NCBI RefSeq assembly: GCF_033568475.1
Contig: NC_133123.1
Coordinates: 190,687,821-190,751,820 of the forward strand
Direction: 5' to 3'
Source: Henckelia pumila
Lineage: Eukaryota; Streptophyta; Magnoliopsida; Lamiales; Gesneriaceae
DNA: 64,000 nucleotides
The notes beneath the pieces are model-generated. The model was not told the origin of the DNA. It saw only the letters and a list, made by a program, of their open reading frames with translations, and did no database searches. Shown here piece after piece: positions 11,530 to 22,193 of the stretch; the first letter of the stretch is position 1; each line of letters opens with the position of its first letter. A program made the translations under genes and the position numbers.

Positions 11530-12579
11530 ATGGCACCTCGACGTGATCTCCTTGACCTCCACCGCCGCCACCTCCTCCGCCCCCTCCACCATTTGATGTT
11601 GGGGCTCAGGTGCTAGCCGGCCTGGCTCGTATCTTAGAGCAGCATGCCGAGGCCCCGAGGGCTAGACCTAACGCGATCTATGATCAGTTCAGGAAGATGG
11701 ATCCTAAGGACTTCTCTGGTACTACGGATCCAATGGTAGCCGAGGGCTGGATTCGCTCGCTTGAGGCGATTTTCCGCTACATGGAGTTGGGAGATGGAGA
11801 CCGGGTTCACTGTATGACTTTCCTTCTCAAGGATGACGCCGCCTTGTGGTTTGAGGGTGTGGAGAAGACTGTGGATGTCACCACACTGACTTGGGAAGCA
11901 TTCAAGACTCTCTTCTATGAGAAGTACTATACAGCTGAGGTTAGAGCGCAATTGAAGAAAGAGTTCATAAGTCTCCGGCAGGGAGATCTGCCTGTATCCG
12001 AGTTTGTTCGGAAGTTTGAGAGGGGCTGCCACTTCGTGCCATTGATAGGGAATGATGAGGCGGAGAAGTTGCAGCACTTTGTTGCATGTCTGAGGCCTAC
12101 CATTCGTAGGGATGTGATGATGGCTGAGCCAGTGGATTATGCAGCTGCCGTCAGGAACGCTATGAGGTCCGAGCAGTCCTTGAAGGACATCAGTGCCGAG
12201 GTTCATGGCAAGAGGACCTTCGCTCATCAGGGTCACCAGAAGCCGCAAGGCAAGAGGCCATTTACTGGGCCACAGAGACAGCAGGGACCCTTTAGACCTC
12301 AGGGGAATCTGGCCCATAGGCCCCTGGGGCATCATGCTCAGAGACCTCAGGGGCACCAGGCCCAAAGACCCGCTCCTCCCAAGGCTGGGGAGAAGCCTCA
12401 CTGCACAATTTGCAAGCGTGCCCATCATGGGAAGTGTTTAGTAGGCGCTGGAATCTTTTTTTGTTGCAAGAAGCCAGGGCACATAGCTCCGGATTGTCCA
12501 CAGCACCGGACGCCGACTCAGGGGCGAGTCTTTGTGATGCAGGCCGAGGAGGCTGATCCTGATACCACGCTCATCACAG
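11530..12579 (+). pseudogene. gag: gag of G1 (frameshifted near its start)
   Basis: The ATG at 11530 opens MAPRRD, but the main frame (open from 11547 to 12587) is a different one, so a small indel lies at about 11545-11556, just before a proline run. The body contains the retrotransposon capsid fold region (FSGTTDPMVAEGWIRSLE through LRQGDLPVSEFVRKFER, about 11690-12040). A Q/G/P-rich linker (12190-12380) and a zinc-knuckle region (12400-12500) follow. The knuckle reads FCCKKPGHIAPDC: the first cysteine of CX2C is replaced by phenylalanine. The protein would form the virus-like particle. It ends at the GT of a candidate intron joining it in frame to protease. Confidence 0.88.
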
Positions 12580-12813
12580 GTAATATTTAGAGCTTTTGAT
12601 TAAGGGTGATTTAATTGACTTGTAGATGCAATTTTCGATTATGAGCTTTTCTTATTGGTAATGTGAACTTATTAGGTAGCATGCTTCGTGTTAGTCATCT
12701 GTATTGGCATGAATAATTTTGATTTTTGGGAATTCGATGACTTAGAATGAACCTAAGTAGGACTAGTCTTGTTATTTTCAATCTTTTCGTGGTAGTAATC
12801 ACCTTTAATGTAG
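12580..12813 (+). other. Candidate spliceosomal intron (234 bp) between gag and protease of G1
   Basis: The gag frame runs into ACAG/GTAATATTT. The protease frame begins right after a U-rich tract (TTGTTATTTTCAATC) and TTTAATGTAG/ACAG. Removing GT...AG at 12580-12813 fuses gag to protease in one frame; leaving it in gives several stops (first at 12588). The segment is AT-rich with no protein similarity, as plant introns are. A simple stop-containing spacer of 78 codons is the alternative. Confidence 0.5.
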
Positions 12814-15800
12814 ACAGAATTTTAGTAGCCGGTGTGGCCACTAGAGCCTTGTTAGACTTGGGGGCTACACATTCTTTCATATCGGAGGCTTTTACCCGCA
12901 AGCGGGGTATTGAGTGTGAAGAGCTGTTTGGTGGATTCACAATGACCATCCCATCAGGGGAAGAGCTTTCCACGAGGAATATAGTGAAGAATCTTGAGCT
13001 CTTGTTGCAAGGGCAATCAGTGAGTGCAGACCTGATAGTGTTGCCCATGCCTGAGTTTGACATGATACTTGGGATGGACTGGATTACGAAGAATGCGGTG
13101 GTGATTAACTTCCAGCAGTGATCGGTGATGGTCAGACCGGAGGGAGAAGAAACATTTTGGTTTGAGACTGCTAGGGGTTCGAGGAGGACTCAGATTATAT
13201 CTTTCATGCAAGCTAAGAAGTTGGTGCATGATGGATGTGAGGCATTCTTAGCCAGTGTATCTTTGACAGAGTTGCCAGCACGTCCAGATATTTCAGATGT
13301 GGGCGTTGTCAGAGATTTTGAGGATGTGTTTCCAGGCGATGTTGCAGGTATTCCGCCCGATAGAGAAGTCGAGTTCTCTATTGACTTGGTACCGGATACT
13401 GTGCCAATCTCTAAGGCACCCTATAGATTGGCTCCTACGGAAATGAAAGAACTGAAAGAGCAGATTCAAGAGTTGCTTGATAAGGGATTCATACGCCCTA
13501 GTTTATCTCCGTGGGGAGCACCAGTTCTCTTTGTGAAAAAGAAGGACGGAAGTCTAAGGTTGTGCATTTATTACCGAGGGCTGAATGGAGTGACGGTAAA
13601 TAACAAGTACCCGCTTCCTAGGATTGAGGATCTCTTTGATCAGTTGCAAGGGGCCTCTGTATTCTCGAAGATTGATCTTCGTTCCGGTTATCACCAGTTG
13701 AAGGTGAAGGAGTCTGATGTGTTCAAAACAGCATTTAGGACTCGTTATGTCCACTACGAGTTCCTTGTGATGCCGTTCGGGATGACGAACGCGCCCGCGG
13801 TCTTCATGGATCTTATGAACCGCGTGTTTCAGCCATACTTGGATCAGTTTGTCATTGTCTTCATAGATGATATCCTCATTTACTCGAAGGATAGAGAAGA
13901 ACATTCGCAGCTTTTGAAGACGGTTCTTGAGGTACTCCGAGAACAAAAGTTGTTTGAAAAGTTTGACAAGTGTGAGTTTTGGTTGGAGAGAGTAGCGTTT
14001 TTGGGTCATATTATTTCCAAGAGTGGAGTGGAAGTGGATCCTTCCAAGGTTCAAGCAGTGAAGGAGTGGTCTATACCTAGAAATGCATCGGAGATTCGCA
14101 TCTTTCTTGGATTGGCCGATTACTATAGGAAGTTCATCAAGGATTTTTCATCAATTGTCGTGCCCTTGACAGCATTGACCAAGAAGAATGACAAGTTCAT
14201 TTGGAGTTCCGAGTGTCAAAGAGCTTTGATGTATTGAAGGAAGCTCTTACGACATCACCAGTGTTGGCTATGCCAGCAAGGCAAGGTGATTTCGTGGTTT
14301 ACACTGATGCTTACAAGTTGGGATTGAGAGCAGTTCTTAAGCAACAAGATAGGGTTATTGCTTATGCTTCTAGGTAGTTGAAGGAGCATGAGAAGAACTA
14401 CCCTACTCATGATTTGGAGTTAGCAGCAGTGGTGTTCGCTCTCAAAATTTTGAGACACTATCTCTATGGAGAGAAGTGTAAGATATTCACCGACCAGAAA
14501 AGCCTCAAATACTTCTTCACCCAGAAGGAGTTGAACATGAGGCAACGGAGATGGTTAGAGTTGGTGAAAGATTACAACTGTGACATTAGTTACAATCCGG
14601 GTAAGGCTAATGTCGTCGCAGATTCACTGAGTAGAAAGACAGCAGTGATTGCTTCCTTGACGGTGTCTAGACTGTTGCAGGATGAGATTCAGAGGTTTGG
14701 ACTAGAGTTTTATGCCAAGGGTAGAGCTCCTAGATTGTCGGCCTTCACAGTGCAGACTACGCTGTTTGACCGTATCAGAGTTGCTCAAGCAGTTGATGAG
14801 CAGCTGAGTAAGTGGATACAGAGAGCTGATGAGAGAGGTAGTGATATGTATTCAGTAGTAGATGGGATCGTGAGGTTCAGAGGTAGACTTTGGGTACCCG
14901 CAGGTGATTCGCTGCAAGTTACTATCATGGCAGAGGCGCATACATCACCGTACTCTATCCACCCAGGAAGTACCAAGATGTATCGAGACCTTCAGCAATT
15001 GTATTGGTGGCCGGGCATGAAGCATGATATCGGCCGATTTGTGTCAGAGTGTCTGACATGCAAGCAGGTCAAAGCAGAACATCGGAGACCTGCAAGATTG
15101 CTTAAGCCACTCCCTATTCCCGAGTGAAAATGGGAGAATATTACCATGGATTTCGTTGTTGGCTTGCCGAGGACAGTGAGAGGTTCGAATGCTATTTGGG
15201 TTATTGTCGACCGTCTCACTAAGTCGGCGCACTTTTTGCCGGTAAGGACGAATTTCTCTATGACTCAGTATGCGGAGTTGTATATCCGGGAGATAGTCAG
15301 ACTACATGGTATCCTTGTTTCCATAGTGTCTGATAGAGATCCGCGGTTTACTTTGTCTTTTTGGAAGAGTCTCCACTCAGCTTTGGGGACGTAGCTTTTA
15401 TTTAGCACTGCCTTCCAACCCCAGATGGATGGACAATCCGAAAGTGTGATTCAGATTCTAGAGGATCTTCTGAGGGCCTGTGTTATTGACTTCCATGATA
15501 GTTGGGAGTCGAGGTTACCATTGGTGGAATTTGCATATAACAACAACTATCAGGCCACCATTGGTATGACGCCTTACGAGGCACTCTATGGGAGGCCGTG
15601 TAGATCACGGGTGTTATGGACCGAGATTGGTGAGAGGTCAGAGTTGGGACCCGAGATTGTTCAGCAGACTGCTGAAGTTGTAGCCAAGGTCCGTGATAGG
15701 ACGAGGACTGCACAGAGCAGGCAGAAGAGTTATGCTGATCACAGGAGGAGAGACTTGGAGTTTTCAGTAGGAGATCATGTGTTCGTCCGAGTAGCTCCTA

Positions 15801-16188
15801 TGAAGGGTGTAATGAGATTCGGGAAGGGAAACTGGCACCGACGTTCGTAGGACCCTTCGAGATTTTGGACAGAGTAGGGGTATTGGCTTATAGGGTGGCA
15901 TTGCCTCCTAACCTTGATGGAGTTCATAACATCTTCCACGTATCGATGTTGAGGAAGTACGTCTCGAATCCGTCCCATGTGCTTAGCATGGAACCTCTTC
16001 AGTTATCTCCTCACATGACATATGAGGAGAGGCCCATCCAGATTTTGGATAGACAGGAGAGGAGACTCCGTAACAAATCGATTCCTATGATCAAAGTGAG
16101 ATGGCAGAACCATTCAGAGGAGGAGGCCACTTGGGAAGCAGAGGCAGATATCAGGACTCGTTATCCAGAGCTATTTGGTAAGTCTTAA
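12814..16188 (+). pseudogene. pol: pol of G1: protease, RT, RNase H, integrase, chromodomain-like tail (broken)
   Basis: Protease (12814-13118) reads LLDLGATHSFIS: the serine/threonine of the D-S/T-G catalytic triplet is leucine. The RT (about 13380-13920) has [13 protein letters not shown] and an intact FIDDILIYS centre; LCIYYRGLN has Y for the usual D. RNase H (about 14290-14640) has YTDA and [14 protein letters not shown]. The integrase (about 14930-15560) has the HHCC zinc region, MDFVVGLPR, SDRDPRFT and GQSES. The C-terminal part (15865-16188) has IFHVSMLRKYV and the chromodomain-like RNKSIPMIKVRWQ. Lesions: TGA 13119-13121, frameshift near 14225, TAG 14375-14377, TGA 15125-15127, TAG 15392-15394, frameshift about 15840. 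Confidence 0.93.
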
Positions 16189-16209
16189 TTTCGAGGACGA
16201 AATTCCATA

Positions 16210-16225
16210 TTAGGGAGGGAGGAAT
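16210..16225 (+). other. Polypurine tract of G1
   Basis: TAGGGAGGGAGGAAT directly precedes the 3' LTR and follows the TCGAGGACGAAATT box. It is the plus-strand primer for reverse transcription. Confidence 0.88.
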
Positions 16226-19201
16226 TGTGACGCCAAAAATTTCCTTAATTAGAGTTTCATGCCCAAATGTGTTTTTAATATTCATAATTTTAATTTTCAG
16301 TATTTAAATGCCTAAATTAGTTTTTAAAATTTATTATCTTAATTATTTTAATTTTCTGTGATTAATTGACCGAATATTATATATTTCCGCGCATTAGAAT
16401 TTATTATTTTTAACTTTTGCAAAAATTAGTATTTTTTTATTTCCGGACTAGTAAAAATCAAATTTAATAATTTAAATTAGGACTTTTAAGCTGGTATTTT
16501 TATTTAGTGCGATTTAAATTGTTGGTTTGACATTTTTTTTAGGTGTATAGCATTTTTTCCCCTAAATTTCTTAACACTTCCATTTTCTCTAGGGTTACCT
16601 AATCTAGCACAAGATTCAATCCTAGCCACACATTCACACACACAAAAACTCACGCACTCACACACTCAAACACACAATAGCCGTTTCTTGCCCTGTTCTT
16701 CATGGAAACCATTGGCTATGCCATTCTTCTTCACTAAGCTCTTCAATCTTCATTTTTTTTGTTCCGGGAAAACGGTCCTAAGCTAGCTGGTCGAAGGTTG
16801 AGCTCATTTCCAGCTCGGATTTAGTTCAATCGAGCGACGCTACTTCACCACTCCATCAGCCACGGCGAGCTTCGTTCCTGTCCGATTTTTTTTTTGGTTC
16901 TAAATTAGGCAAGATATGGCTTCTTTGCTACACCCTGTAAACTATATTGTATTGTGTGTTGCATTTTCAAGTTTCAAAATTCTTTAGCATGTTCATGGCC
17001 CTGTTCGAAGCATAACATTACATTACCTGCTCGGTTCTTTTTTTTTTTTTTTAGCGCAAGTTCTTGTTGCATTCCTTGCTAAAAAATTATGTTGTTTTGT
17101 TGAGGGTTTGAAGTGTATATGAACTCGGGTTGGTAATGTATTGAAGTCTTGTATCATCGAAAAATTTCAAAAATAAAAATCTCTTTTATGCATTGGGTTC
17201 GAAAATTTCCAGAATCTCTTGCTAAGATGGAATCGTTTCTTTTTGCTGAGATGGTGGTTAGAGTGATGATTTGCTTTTGATTGTTGTTGTCTTGGATGCC
17301 TTGTTGCACTCGAGATTTTTCAGAAATTAAGCCTAGCTTTTGGATCGAATTCATTTCAAATTTTTCTTGACTTGTGGTTCGAATTATTGTTGATGTCCTT
17401 GTGTAAATTGTTGTGATGCTTGGATGGTGATTTAGAGCTACCATGGATGATATGAAGTTCACATGGTAGCGTTAAGATGGAATGTTGTTAGTTTGCGAGT
17501 GGGCTTTGAGGAACCTTCGAATGGCTAGAGTCTAGGGGCTCGGTTTGATTGCCATGTTGAGCTGGGATTGGGCTGTTAAGGGTGAGTTTTAATGGAGCTT
17601 TGGGTAAGCTTAAATGACGATTATGATACTAGGATAGAGGCTGGAGTTTGGAGACAAACACCTAAGTTTTTGGTTGAGAATGATAGTGAGGCATGAGCAG
17701 ATTTTGAGAGTGTATGGGCTGTCCGGAAGCCGTATTTAAATCAGGGTCTAAACACAGGTTTTTGGTTAAGGGCTCGGGTTTGGAAATAGTCTAGGATGTT
17801 GGGAAATTGTTGTTTCAAGAGGGAACCAATTCGGTTAAGTTTGGGGCGAGTTTTAGATTCTTAAATGTTAAGGTGCAGATTTGGTTGAACACAAAGGGGC
17901 TGCTGCCCGGAAATCGACCTTTTGAAAAATGATAGCTTAGGAAATAAATTCAGAGAATGACTTCTTTACTTAGTTCTAAGTGTCGTGGAGTCGTGGTTTC
18001 AAGCAAAATCCTTTTTGGATAAGTTATAAATTTTACACGTAAACCGCTCAATTCATCGTAAGTGCTATTGTTGGGTTGAATTTTCCATCCTTTTTGTTTT
18101 GGCTCCTAAATCACCATCCCGATCATCCTTGTGTGAGTCATATGCATGATTATCACTTAATATTTACATTTATATCATTTCTACATTTACGACATATTTT
18201 CTTTACGCATGCTAAGTCTCATATTCAAGTATGAAAGGAAAATATTTTTAGGAACAAAGTGAGATGATTGTGACTATAGAAAGTATGGGTTTGGACGAGT
18301 TAGGAGACGTTCTGACTTCCCTTACCAAATTTATGGGTTTGGACGAGTTGGGAGAAATCCTGGCTTCCCTTACCAAGTATGGGTTTGGACGAGTTGGGAG
18401 AAATCCTGGCTTCCCTTACCAAGTATGGGCAAGACGAGTTGGGTGTTATCCTGACTTCCTTGCGGCATAGTGCACTGCAGCCCTGATCATGATCGAAATC
18501 ACAGAGTCACAATTCAAGGATCTAAGTTCAAATATTTATGTCTATGTTTCCGTACAGTTTACTCAGTTATATTTCTTATGTTAGACTTAGCCATGCATAT
18601 GTTTCATTCATGTTCACTCTTTTCGTTAAGAAATCATTTATTTTAAGTTAAGGGCACAAAATTACTTTATTACAAGTATTTTTAATCTGTCTGTGCTTGT
18701 ATTTATGTAGTACTCTTTATCCCCCCATATTCTTGCTGAGTCTTTTAGGCTCACTACACTTATTGTTTTCAGGTGAGGACTATTATTTTGAGGCTGAGGG
18801 GCAGGATCCCCAGAGCGAGGTCACCGGTGGTGCAGGCCCTTGACCGACGTGCTTTAGTTGTTCTGCAAACTCTGATGTTGCCTTTTTATTTATGAGTGGA
18901 ATATTTTCATACACTGTCTGTTGTTTGCAGGAGGTGTTTTACCTGCTTTAAAACTTTTGGCATGTAAACTTAACAGTCTTATTCCGTAACTGAGTGGAAT
19001 AAACTCCCCTTTCTAGATTGTTTATGATTACCGTATTTGGATTAAAGTTATCATACGTCTATTTCTTTTGCTGAATTGCTGTCTGTGACAGGTTGGCTTT
19101 GTAATAGTTTGAAACGGGTCATGGCAAATTTTTTTGAAAAATTCCGTATTTTCTTTATTAAATTAAATTATTATATTAGTGATATCTTTAGAGACGTTTC
19201 A
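16226..19201 (+). repeat. 3' LTR of G1
   Basis: It starts TGTGACGCC and ends GACGTTTCA, followed by the ATATT duplication. It matches the 5' LTR throughout with scattered substitutions and short indels, so the insertion is older than those of C1 and C2. A copy of the four-unit tandem repeat is at 18284-18463. Confidence 0.95.
18284..18463 (+). repeat. Four-unit tandem repeat in the G1 3' LTR
   Basis: It has the same architecture as the array in the 5' LTR, with units beginning TATGGGTTTGGA and the last unit shortened (TATGGGCAAGAC). The unit number is the same in both LTRs. Confidence 0.9.
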
Positions 19202-19206
19202 ATATT
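19202..19206. repeat. Target-site duplication ATATT, right of G1
   Basis: ATATT immediately after the terminal TTTCA of the 3' LTR matches 8312-8316. Confidence 0.95.
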
Positions 19207-19626
19207 CCCTTTGAACTAACCCAGCACCAAACTGGATCTCCTCAAGAGAACTGAACTCATCTACCACTGAAACAATCCAGGTCAACAATACCCTTCTGTG
19301 ACTGTGTAAAACTTCAAGACTGAGGTAGCCTCCTCGGTACACATCTCTAAAGCACGAAAGGCTTCCAAAACAAATATTGGAATAGGGTTGCGCATCCTCA
19401 AACGTCTAAACACAAACCATCAGAGTCCATAGCTCTTGGTATATCACAAAGTTTTGCCCCTGATGCAACTATTCATCCTTGGCACCAATCATCAAGATTA
19501 CATACTTACCCAACTACTCTAGGGAACTACCTAGGACTGAATGCTTGATAAATAGTTACAACTCATCGAATTACCCAATAATCCAAGAGCCACAATAGTT
19601 GAACGCTAATCAACTAAATAACATAA
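19207..19626 (-). other. Continuation of the F1 non-coding interior
   Basis: There is no ORF. Phrases such as GACTGAGGTAGCC and AAGCACGAAAGGCTTCC resemble element F interior sequence near 24990-25040 (GACTGAGTAGCC, AAGCACAAAGGCTCCC), so this is the same family as 7910-8316 resumed after G1. No primer-binding site or 5' LTR of F1 is seen before the next LTR begins at 19627. Confidence 0.6.
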
Positions 19627-20589
19627 TGTAGTGCCTAAAATCCAATCTACTAAATCGCATGCATTAAATTAAATAAATAATTATTATTTTTATTTTAAGT
19701 CTAATTGATTTAAATTCAATATTTGAGTTATATGTTAAATTTTTTTTAACTATTTATTTAAATAATTTTATTGTACAACTTATTTGTTTGAATGATTTTA
19801 AAGGTATAAGCTTGCTTATGTAAATGATTTTAATTGCTCAGATTATTTATTAAAAACGACTTAAGTTTATTGGTTAGTTATTTAAATTATTTTAAATTTC
19901 TAGCTTATTTATTTAAATATTTTTAATTGTTCAAATGATTTTAAAAGTTTTTAATCCACTTGTGTATTTATTTAAATGATTTTTAAATGTTCATCTAGTT
20001 TATTTAAATTATTTTAATCGCTCCTTTTATTATTTAAATATTTTATTTATTATTGTGACATCAAAATGTTTAAGTATTGATTTTAAAAAAAAATCTTGAG
20101 TTTTCGTTATTTCAGGGCCGCATGAGGAAGCGGAGTCGTGAGTTATAATTTATTTTTGAGTTTTATGTAGTAAACTTGAGGAAATTTATTAAATGATTAT
20201 TTTAAGGATTTTCAAGCATCGCATATTATTTTAAATCTTTAAATTTTGAGGGGAGAAGGTAAAGCTTCATTTTAAGGATTTTTGGGTAGTCATATTTATT
20301 TTAAAAGAATTATAAAATTTATTTACTTACCTTCCAAAATTAGTATTTTAAAATCCGGATAAAAATTATTTAATTATTTTCAATTTTCAAACTTCAAAGA
20401 AAATGATTTTTAATAAATGTAGTGTGTATGGTGTAGTAGTTGTTACTAGCCTAATAACAACTTTAGTATTTTAATCATTAACAACTACAATTACACACAT
20501 ATATACATACATCTATACACACACATGTACCCACACTTTTAAACCCAAAATAAAAACCCACCCTTTTTCCCAACCCTAGCCACCGCCCC
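19627..20589 (+). repeat. LTR fragment G3, part left of the F insertion
   Basis: It starts TGTAGTGCCTAAAATCC, similar to the TGTGACGCCTAAAAT start of the G1 LTR. An AT-rich region of diverged repeats (TTATTTAAATGATTTTAA, 19740-20060) follows, then a CA-rich leader (20495-20540) and ACCCTAGCCACCGCCCC, where element F has inserted. It continues at 37262. No coding capacity. LTR identity is inferred from resemblance only. Confidence 0.45.
20585..20589. repeat. Target-site duplication GCCCC, left of F
   Basis: GCCCC before TGTAGCGACCC at 20590 matches 37257-37261 after the other LTR. Confidence 0.93.
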
Positions 20590-21696
20590 TGTAGCGACCC
20601 AACCCGGATCCACTAACTAATCAGAGTTAAGAGCATAATTAAGCATGCATTAAAATTTTCGCTGCGAAAGACTTAAATAAAAGCAGACCGACAGAATAAA
20701 ACCGATTTAAACAAATTCGATTATACAACCCAATCGAATGAATGAGCCTAAAGGGCAAAACCTACAGCTAATCCTGTTGTCTTCACTGGTCACTGGCTAC
20801 TCCAAGCTCCTGGTGCTCAATCCTGCACCTACACCTGCCCCGTCGAATGGGGTGTCCAGATACACAGAAAAGAATGGACGTGAGCTCTACGCTCAATAAA
20901 AAAGAAATGATATATAAAATATATGCAACACATAAGTGTATTTAAAACAAGAGTAAAACAGTACTCAGAGGCGCCATGAATATACAAGGCAATATCGGGT
21001 AGCAAGTCCGTGGTGCCGCTCCTATATTCACCTATCAACTATAGTGTCTATTCCACCGTCGTGGTCGCTCCTAGTGATAGCAAAACCAGGGGCTGAGTGT
21101 CCCCAGACACGAATCCGCAGGAAGTAACGCCTCACTGACAGAAACTGTCAATGACTCACATCATACCAGATGCAGTCAACCGTAAAAACATGCATGTGCT
21201 AAAGCCGTAAAACATGGTAAAACAAGTAGCACATACTCATGCAACACATACAATATATATCATGCTGGCTATCTTAGTCAGTAATTACGTACCTTACTAC
21301 AGGCAGTCCTAGTAGTCTCACTCTAGGTTCCCAGCCTATCATCAACTCTACAATGCAAATATCCATGCATCATTAATTAAGATCTAAAAGTCTTAACTAA
21401 GCTATTGAATACTCCTAAATATTTTAAGGAGACCATAGCTATACCTGCGTCCGTCGTCAGCCCTCTGATGGAGACTATCTTGCAACTAGGGGCACACCCC
21501 TGTTGCAGCTCCACAGCCTTGAGCACTGCTCTGCTACACGAGCACCACTCCGCTACTATATCAGACACTTTCTGACTATGCTAGAATATTTTCCCTACTC
21601 CAACTCTAAAATAAGAGTACCCAAAGACCTAAAATAGAGCCACGTGGGCGAAGGAGAGGAAGTTGGTGCGAGTCTCAAATGAGCTCCTCGGCTCTC

Positions 21697-21704
21697 TATA
21701 TATA
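21697..21704 (-). promoter_or_regulatory. TATA box in the F 3' LTR
   Basis: TATATATA occurs in both LTRs at the same relative place, just downstream (minus strand) of the palindrome array. It is followed on that strand by AGAGAGCCGAGGAGCTC, a plausible transcription start region. The motif is symmetric, so the direction is taken from the element. Confidence 0.65.
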
Positions 21705-21712
21705 AGCGAGGG

Positions 21713-22026
21713 TTCGGGTCGTCCGTTCACGCCTTCGGAGCATCCGAACTGCTTCAGGCTGTCCGATCATCTCATCGGATCGTCCGATCTCTGCCACGTG
21801 TCAATCCAATTGCATGCAACCATGCACCTGTCCCGAACACTATTCGGATGGTCCGAACTGCCTCTTCGGATCATCCGAAGTCACCCCTATGATGTCACTG
21901 ATGACATAATATTTCAGGACAGCTGGCTGGGCTACTCTTCGGATCGTCCGAACAATCTTCGGATCGTCCGAAGCCTGGCTCCGCCCGTGTTCGGATCCTC
22001 CGAACTCAGGTTCGGAGCGTCCGAAC
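21713..22026 (-). promoter_or_regulatory. Array of about ten 15-bp palindromes (TTCGGA-NNN-TCCGAA) in the F 3' LTR
   Basis: Ten exact or near copies occur in about 310 bases, for example TTCGGATCGTCCGAA, TTCGGATGGTCCGAA, TTCGGATCCTCCGAA and TTCGGAGCGTCCGAA. Both half-sites are kept while the middle bases and the spacing vary. They sit immediately upstream of the TATA box in the transcribed direction. Such dyads suggest binding sites for a dimeric protein; the protein is unknown to me. Confidence 0.8.
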
Positions 22027-22181
22027 CCTTCAAACCTTACCCACCATTTCCGAGTGTCCTGAATCTATTTCTGGACTCCATTAATCCATTTGGAATTTCC
22101 TTAATCAAGTTTAACTTAATCTAAACATGATTACACGATTAATTACGCATTAATCGTTAATTTCGGATACGGGTCACTACA

Positions 22182-22193
22182 TTCTCTCCCCCT
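22182..22193 (-). other. Polypurine tract of F
   Basis: On the minus strand, AAGGGGGAGAGAA lies directly before the 3' LTR start, preceded by the AGGACGAAATC box shared with plant gypsy elements. Confidence 0.85.

Larger units (their letters stand above)
8317..19201 (+). mobile_element. Full-length Ty3/gypsy chromovirus-like retrotransposon G1 (10.9 kb)
   Basis: Both LTRs (2989 and 2976 bp), a tRNA-Met primer-binding site, gag, protease, reverse transcriptase, RNase H, integrase, a chromodomain-like tail, a polypurine tract and a matching 5-bp target duplication are all present in canonical order. It inserted into the interior of a minus-strand F-family element. Despite the complete structure it is not autonomous: there is a frameshift at the gag start, several in-frame stops in pol, a changed zinc-knuckle cysteine and a changed protease active-site residue. 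The lineage looks Tekay/Del-like from the long LTRs and C-terminal motif, which I infer and have not tested. Confidence 0.95.
20590..22181 (-). repeat. 3' LTR of F (left copy)
   Basis: On the plus strand it runs from TGTAGCGACCCAACCC to GGGTCACTACA, so the two termini form an imperfect inverted repeat. On the minus strand the order is TGTAGTGACCC, palindrome array, TATA box (21697-21704), transcribed region, end. It aligns over its length with 35656-37256, with a few small differences, including a short insertion (TCAATCCAA) near 21800 absent from the right copy. Confidence 0.95.

Noticed and set aside
11634..12428. 264-codon open frame on the minus strand
   Set aside because: It is the antisense of the G1 gag capsid and linker, with no domain of its own.
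19740..20060. AT-rich TTATTTAAATGATTTTAA repeats as a satellite or matrix-attachment region
   Set aside because: Units are strongly diverged and confined to one LTR fragment; no independent evidence for either role.
21713..22026. Repeated palindromes could suggest a CRISPR array
   Set aside because: Spacing is irregular, centres vary, units are only 15 bp, and the array lies in an LTR promoter of a plant retrotransposon.
21663..22124. 153-codon frame over the F LTR
   Set aside because: Its coding-like look comes from the repeated palindrome; the equivalent frame at 36730-37137 is shifted and truncated.
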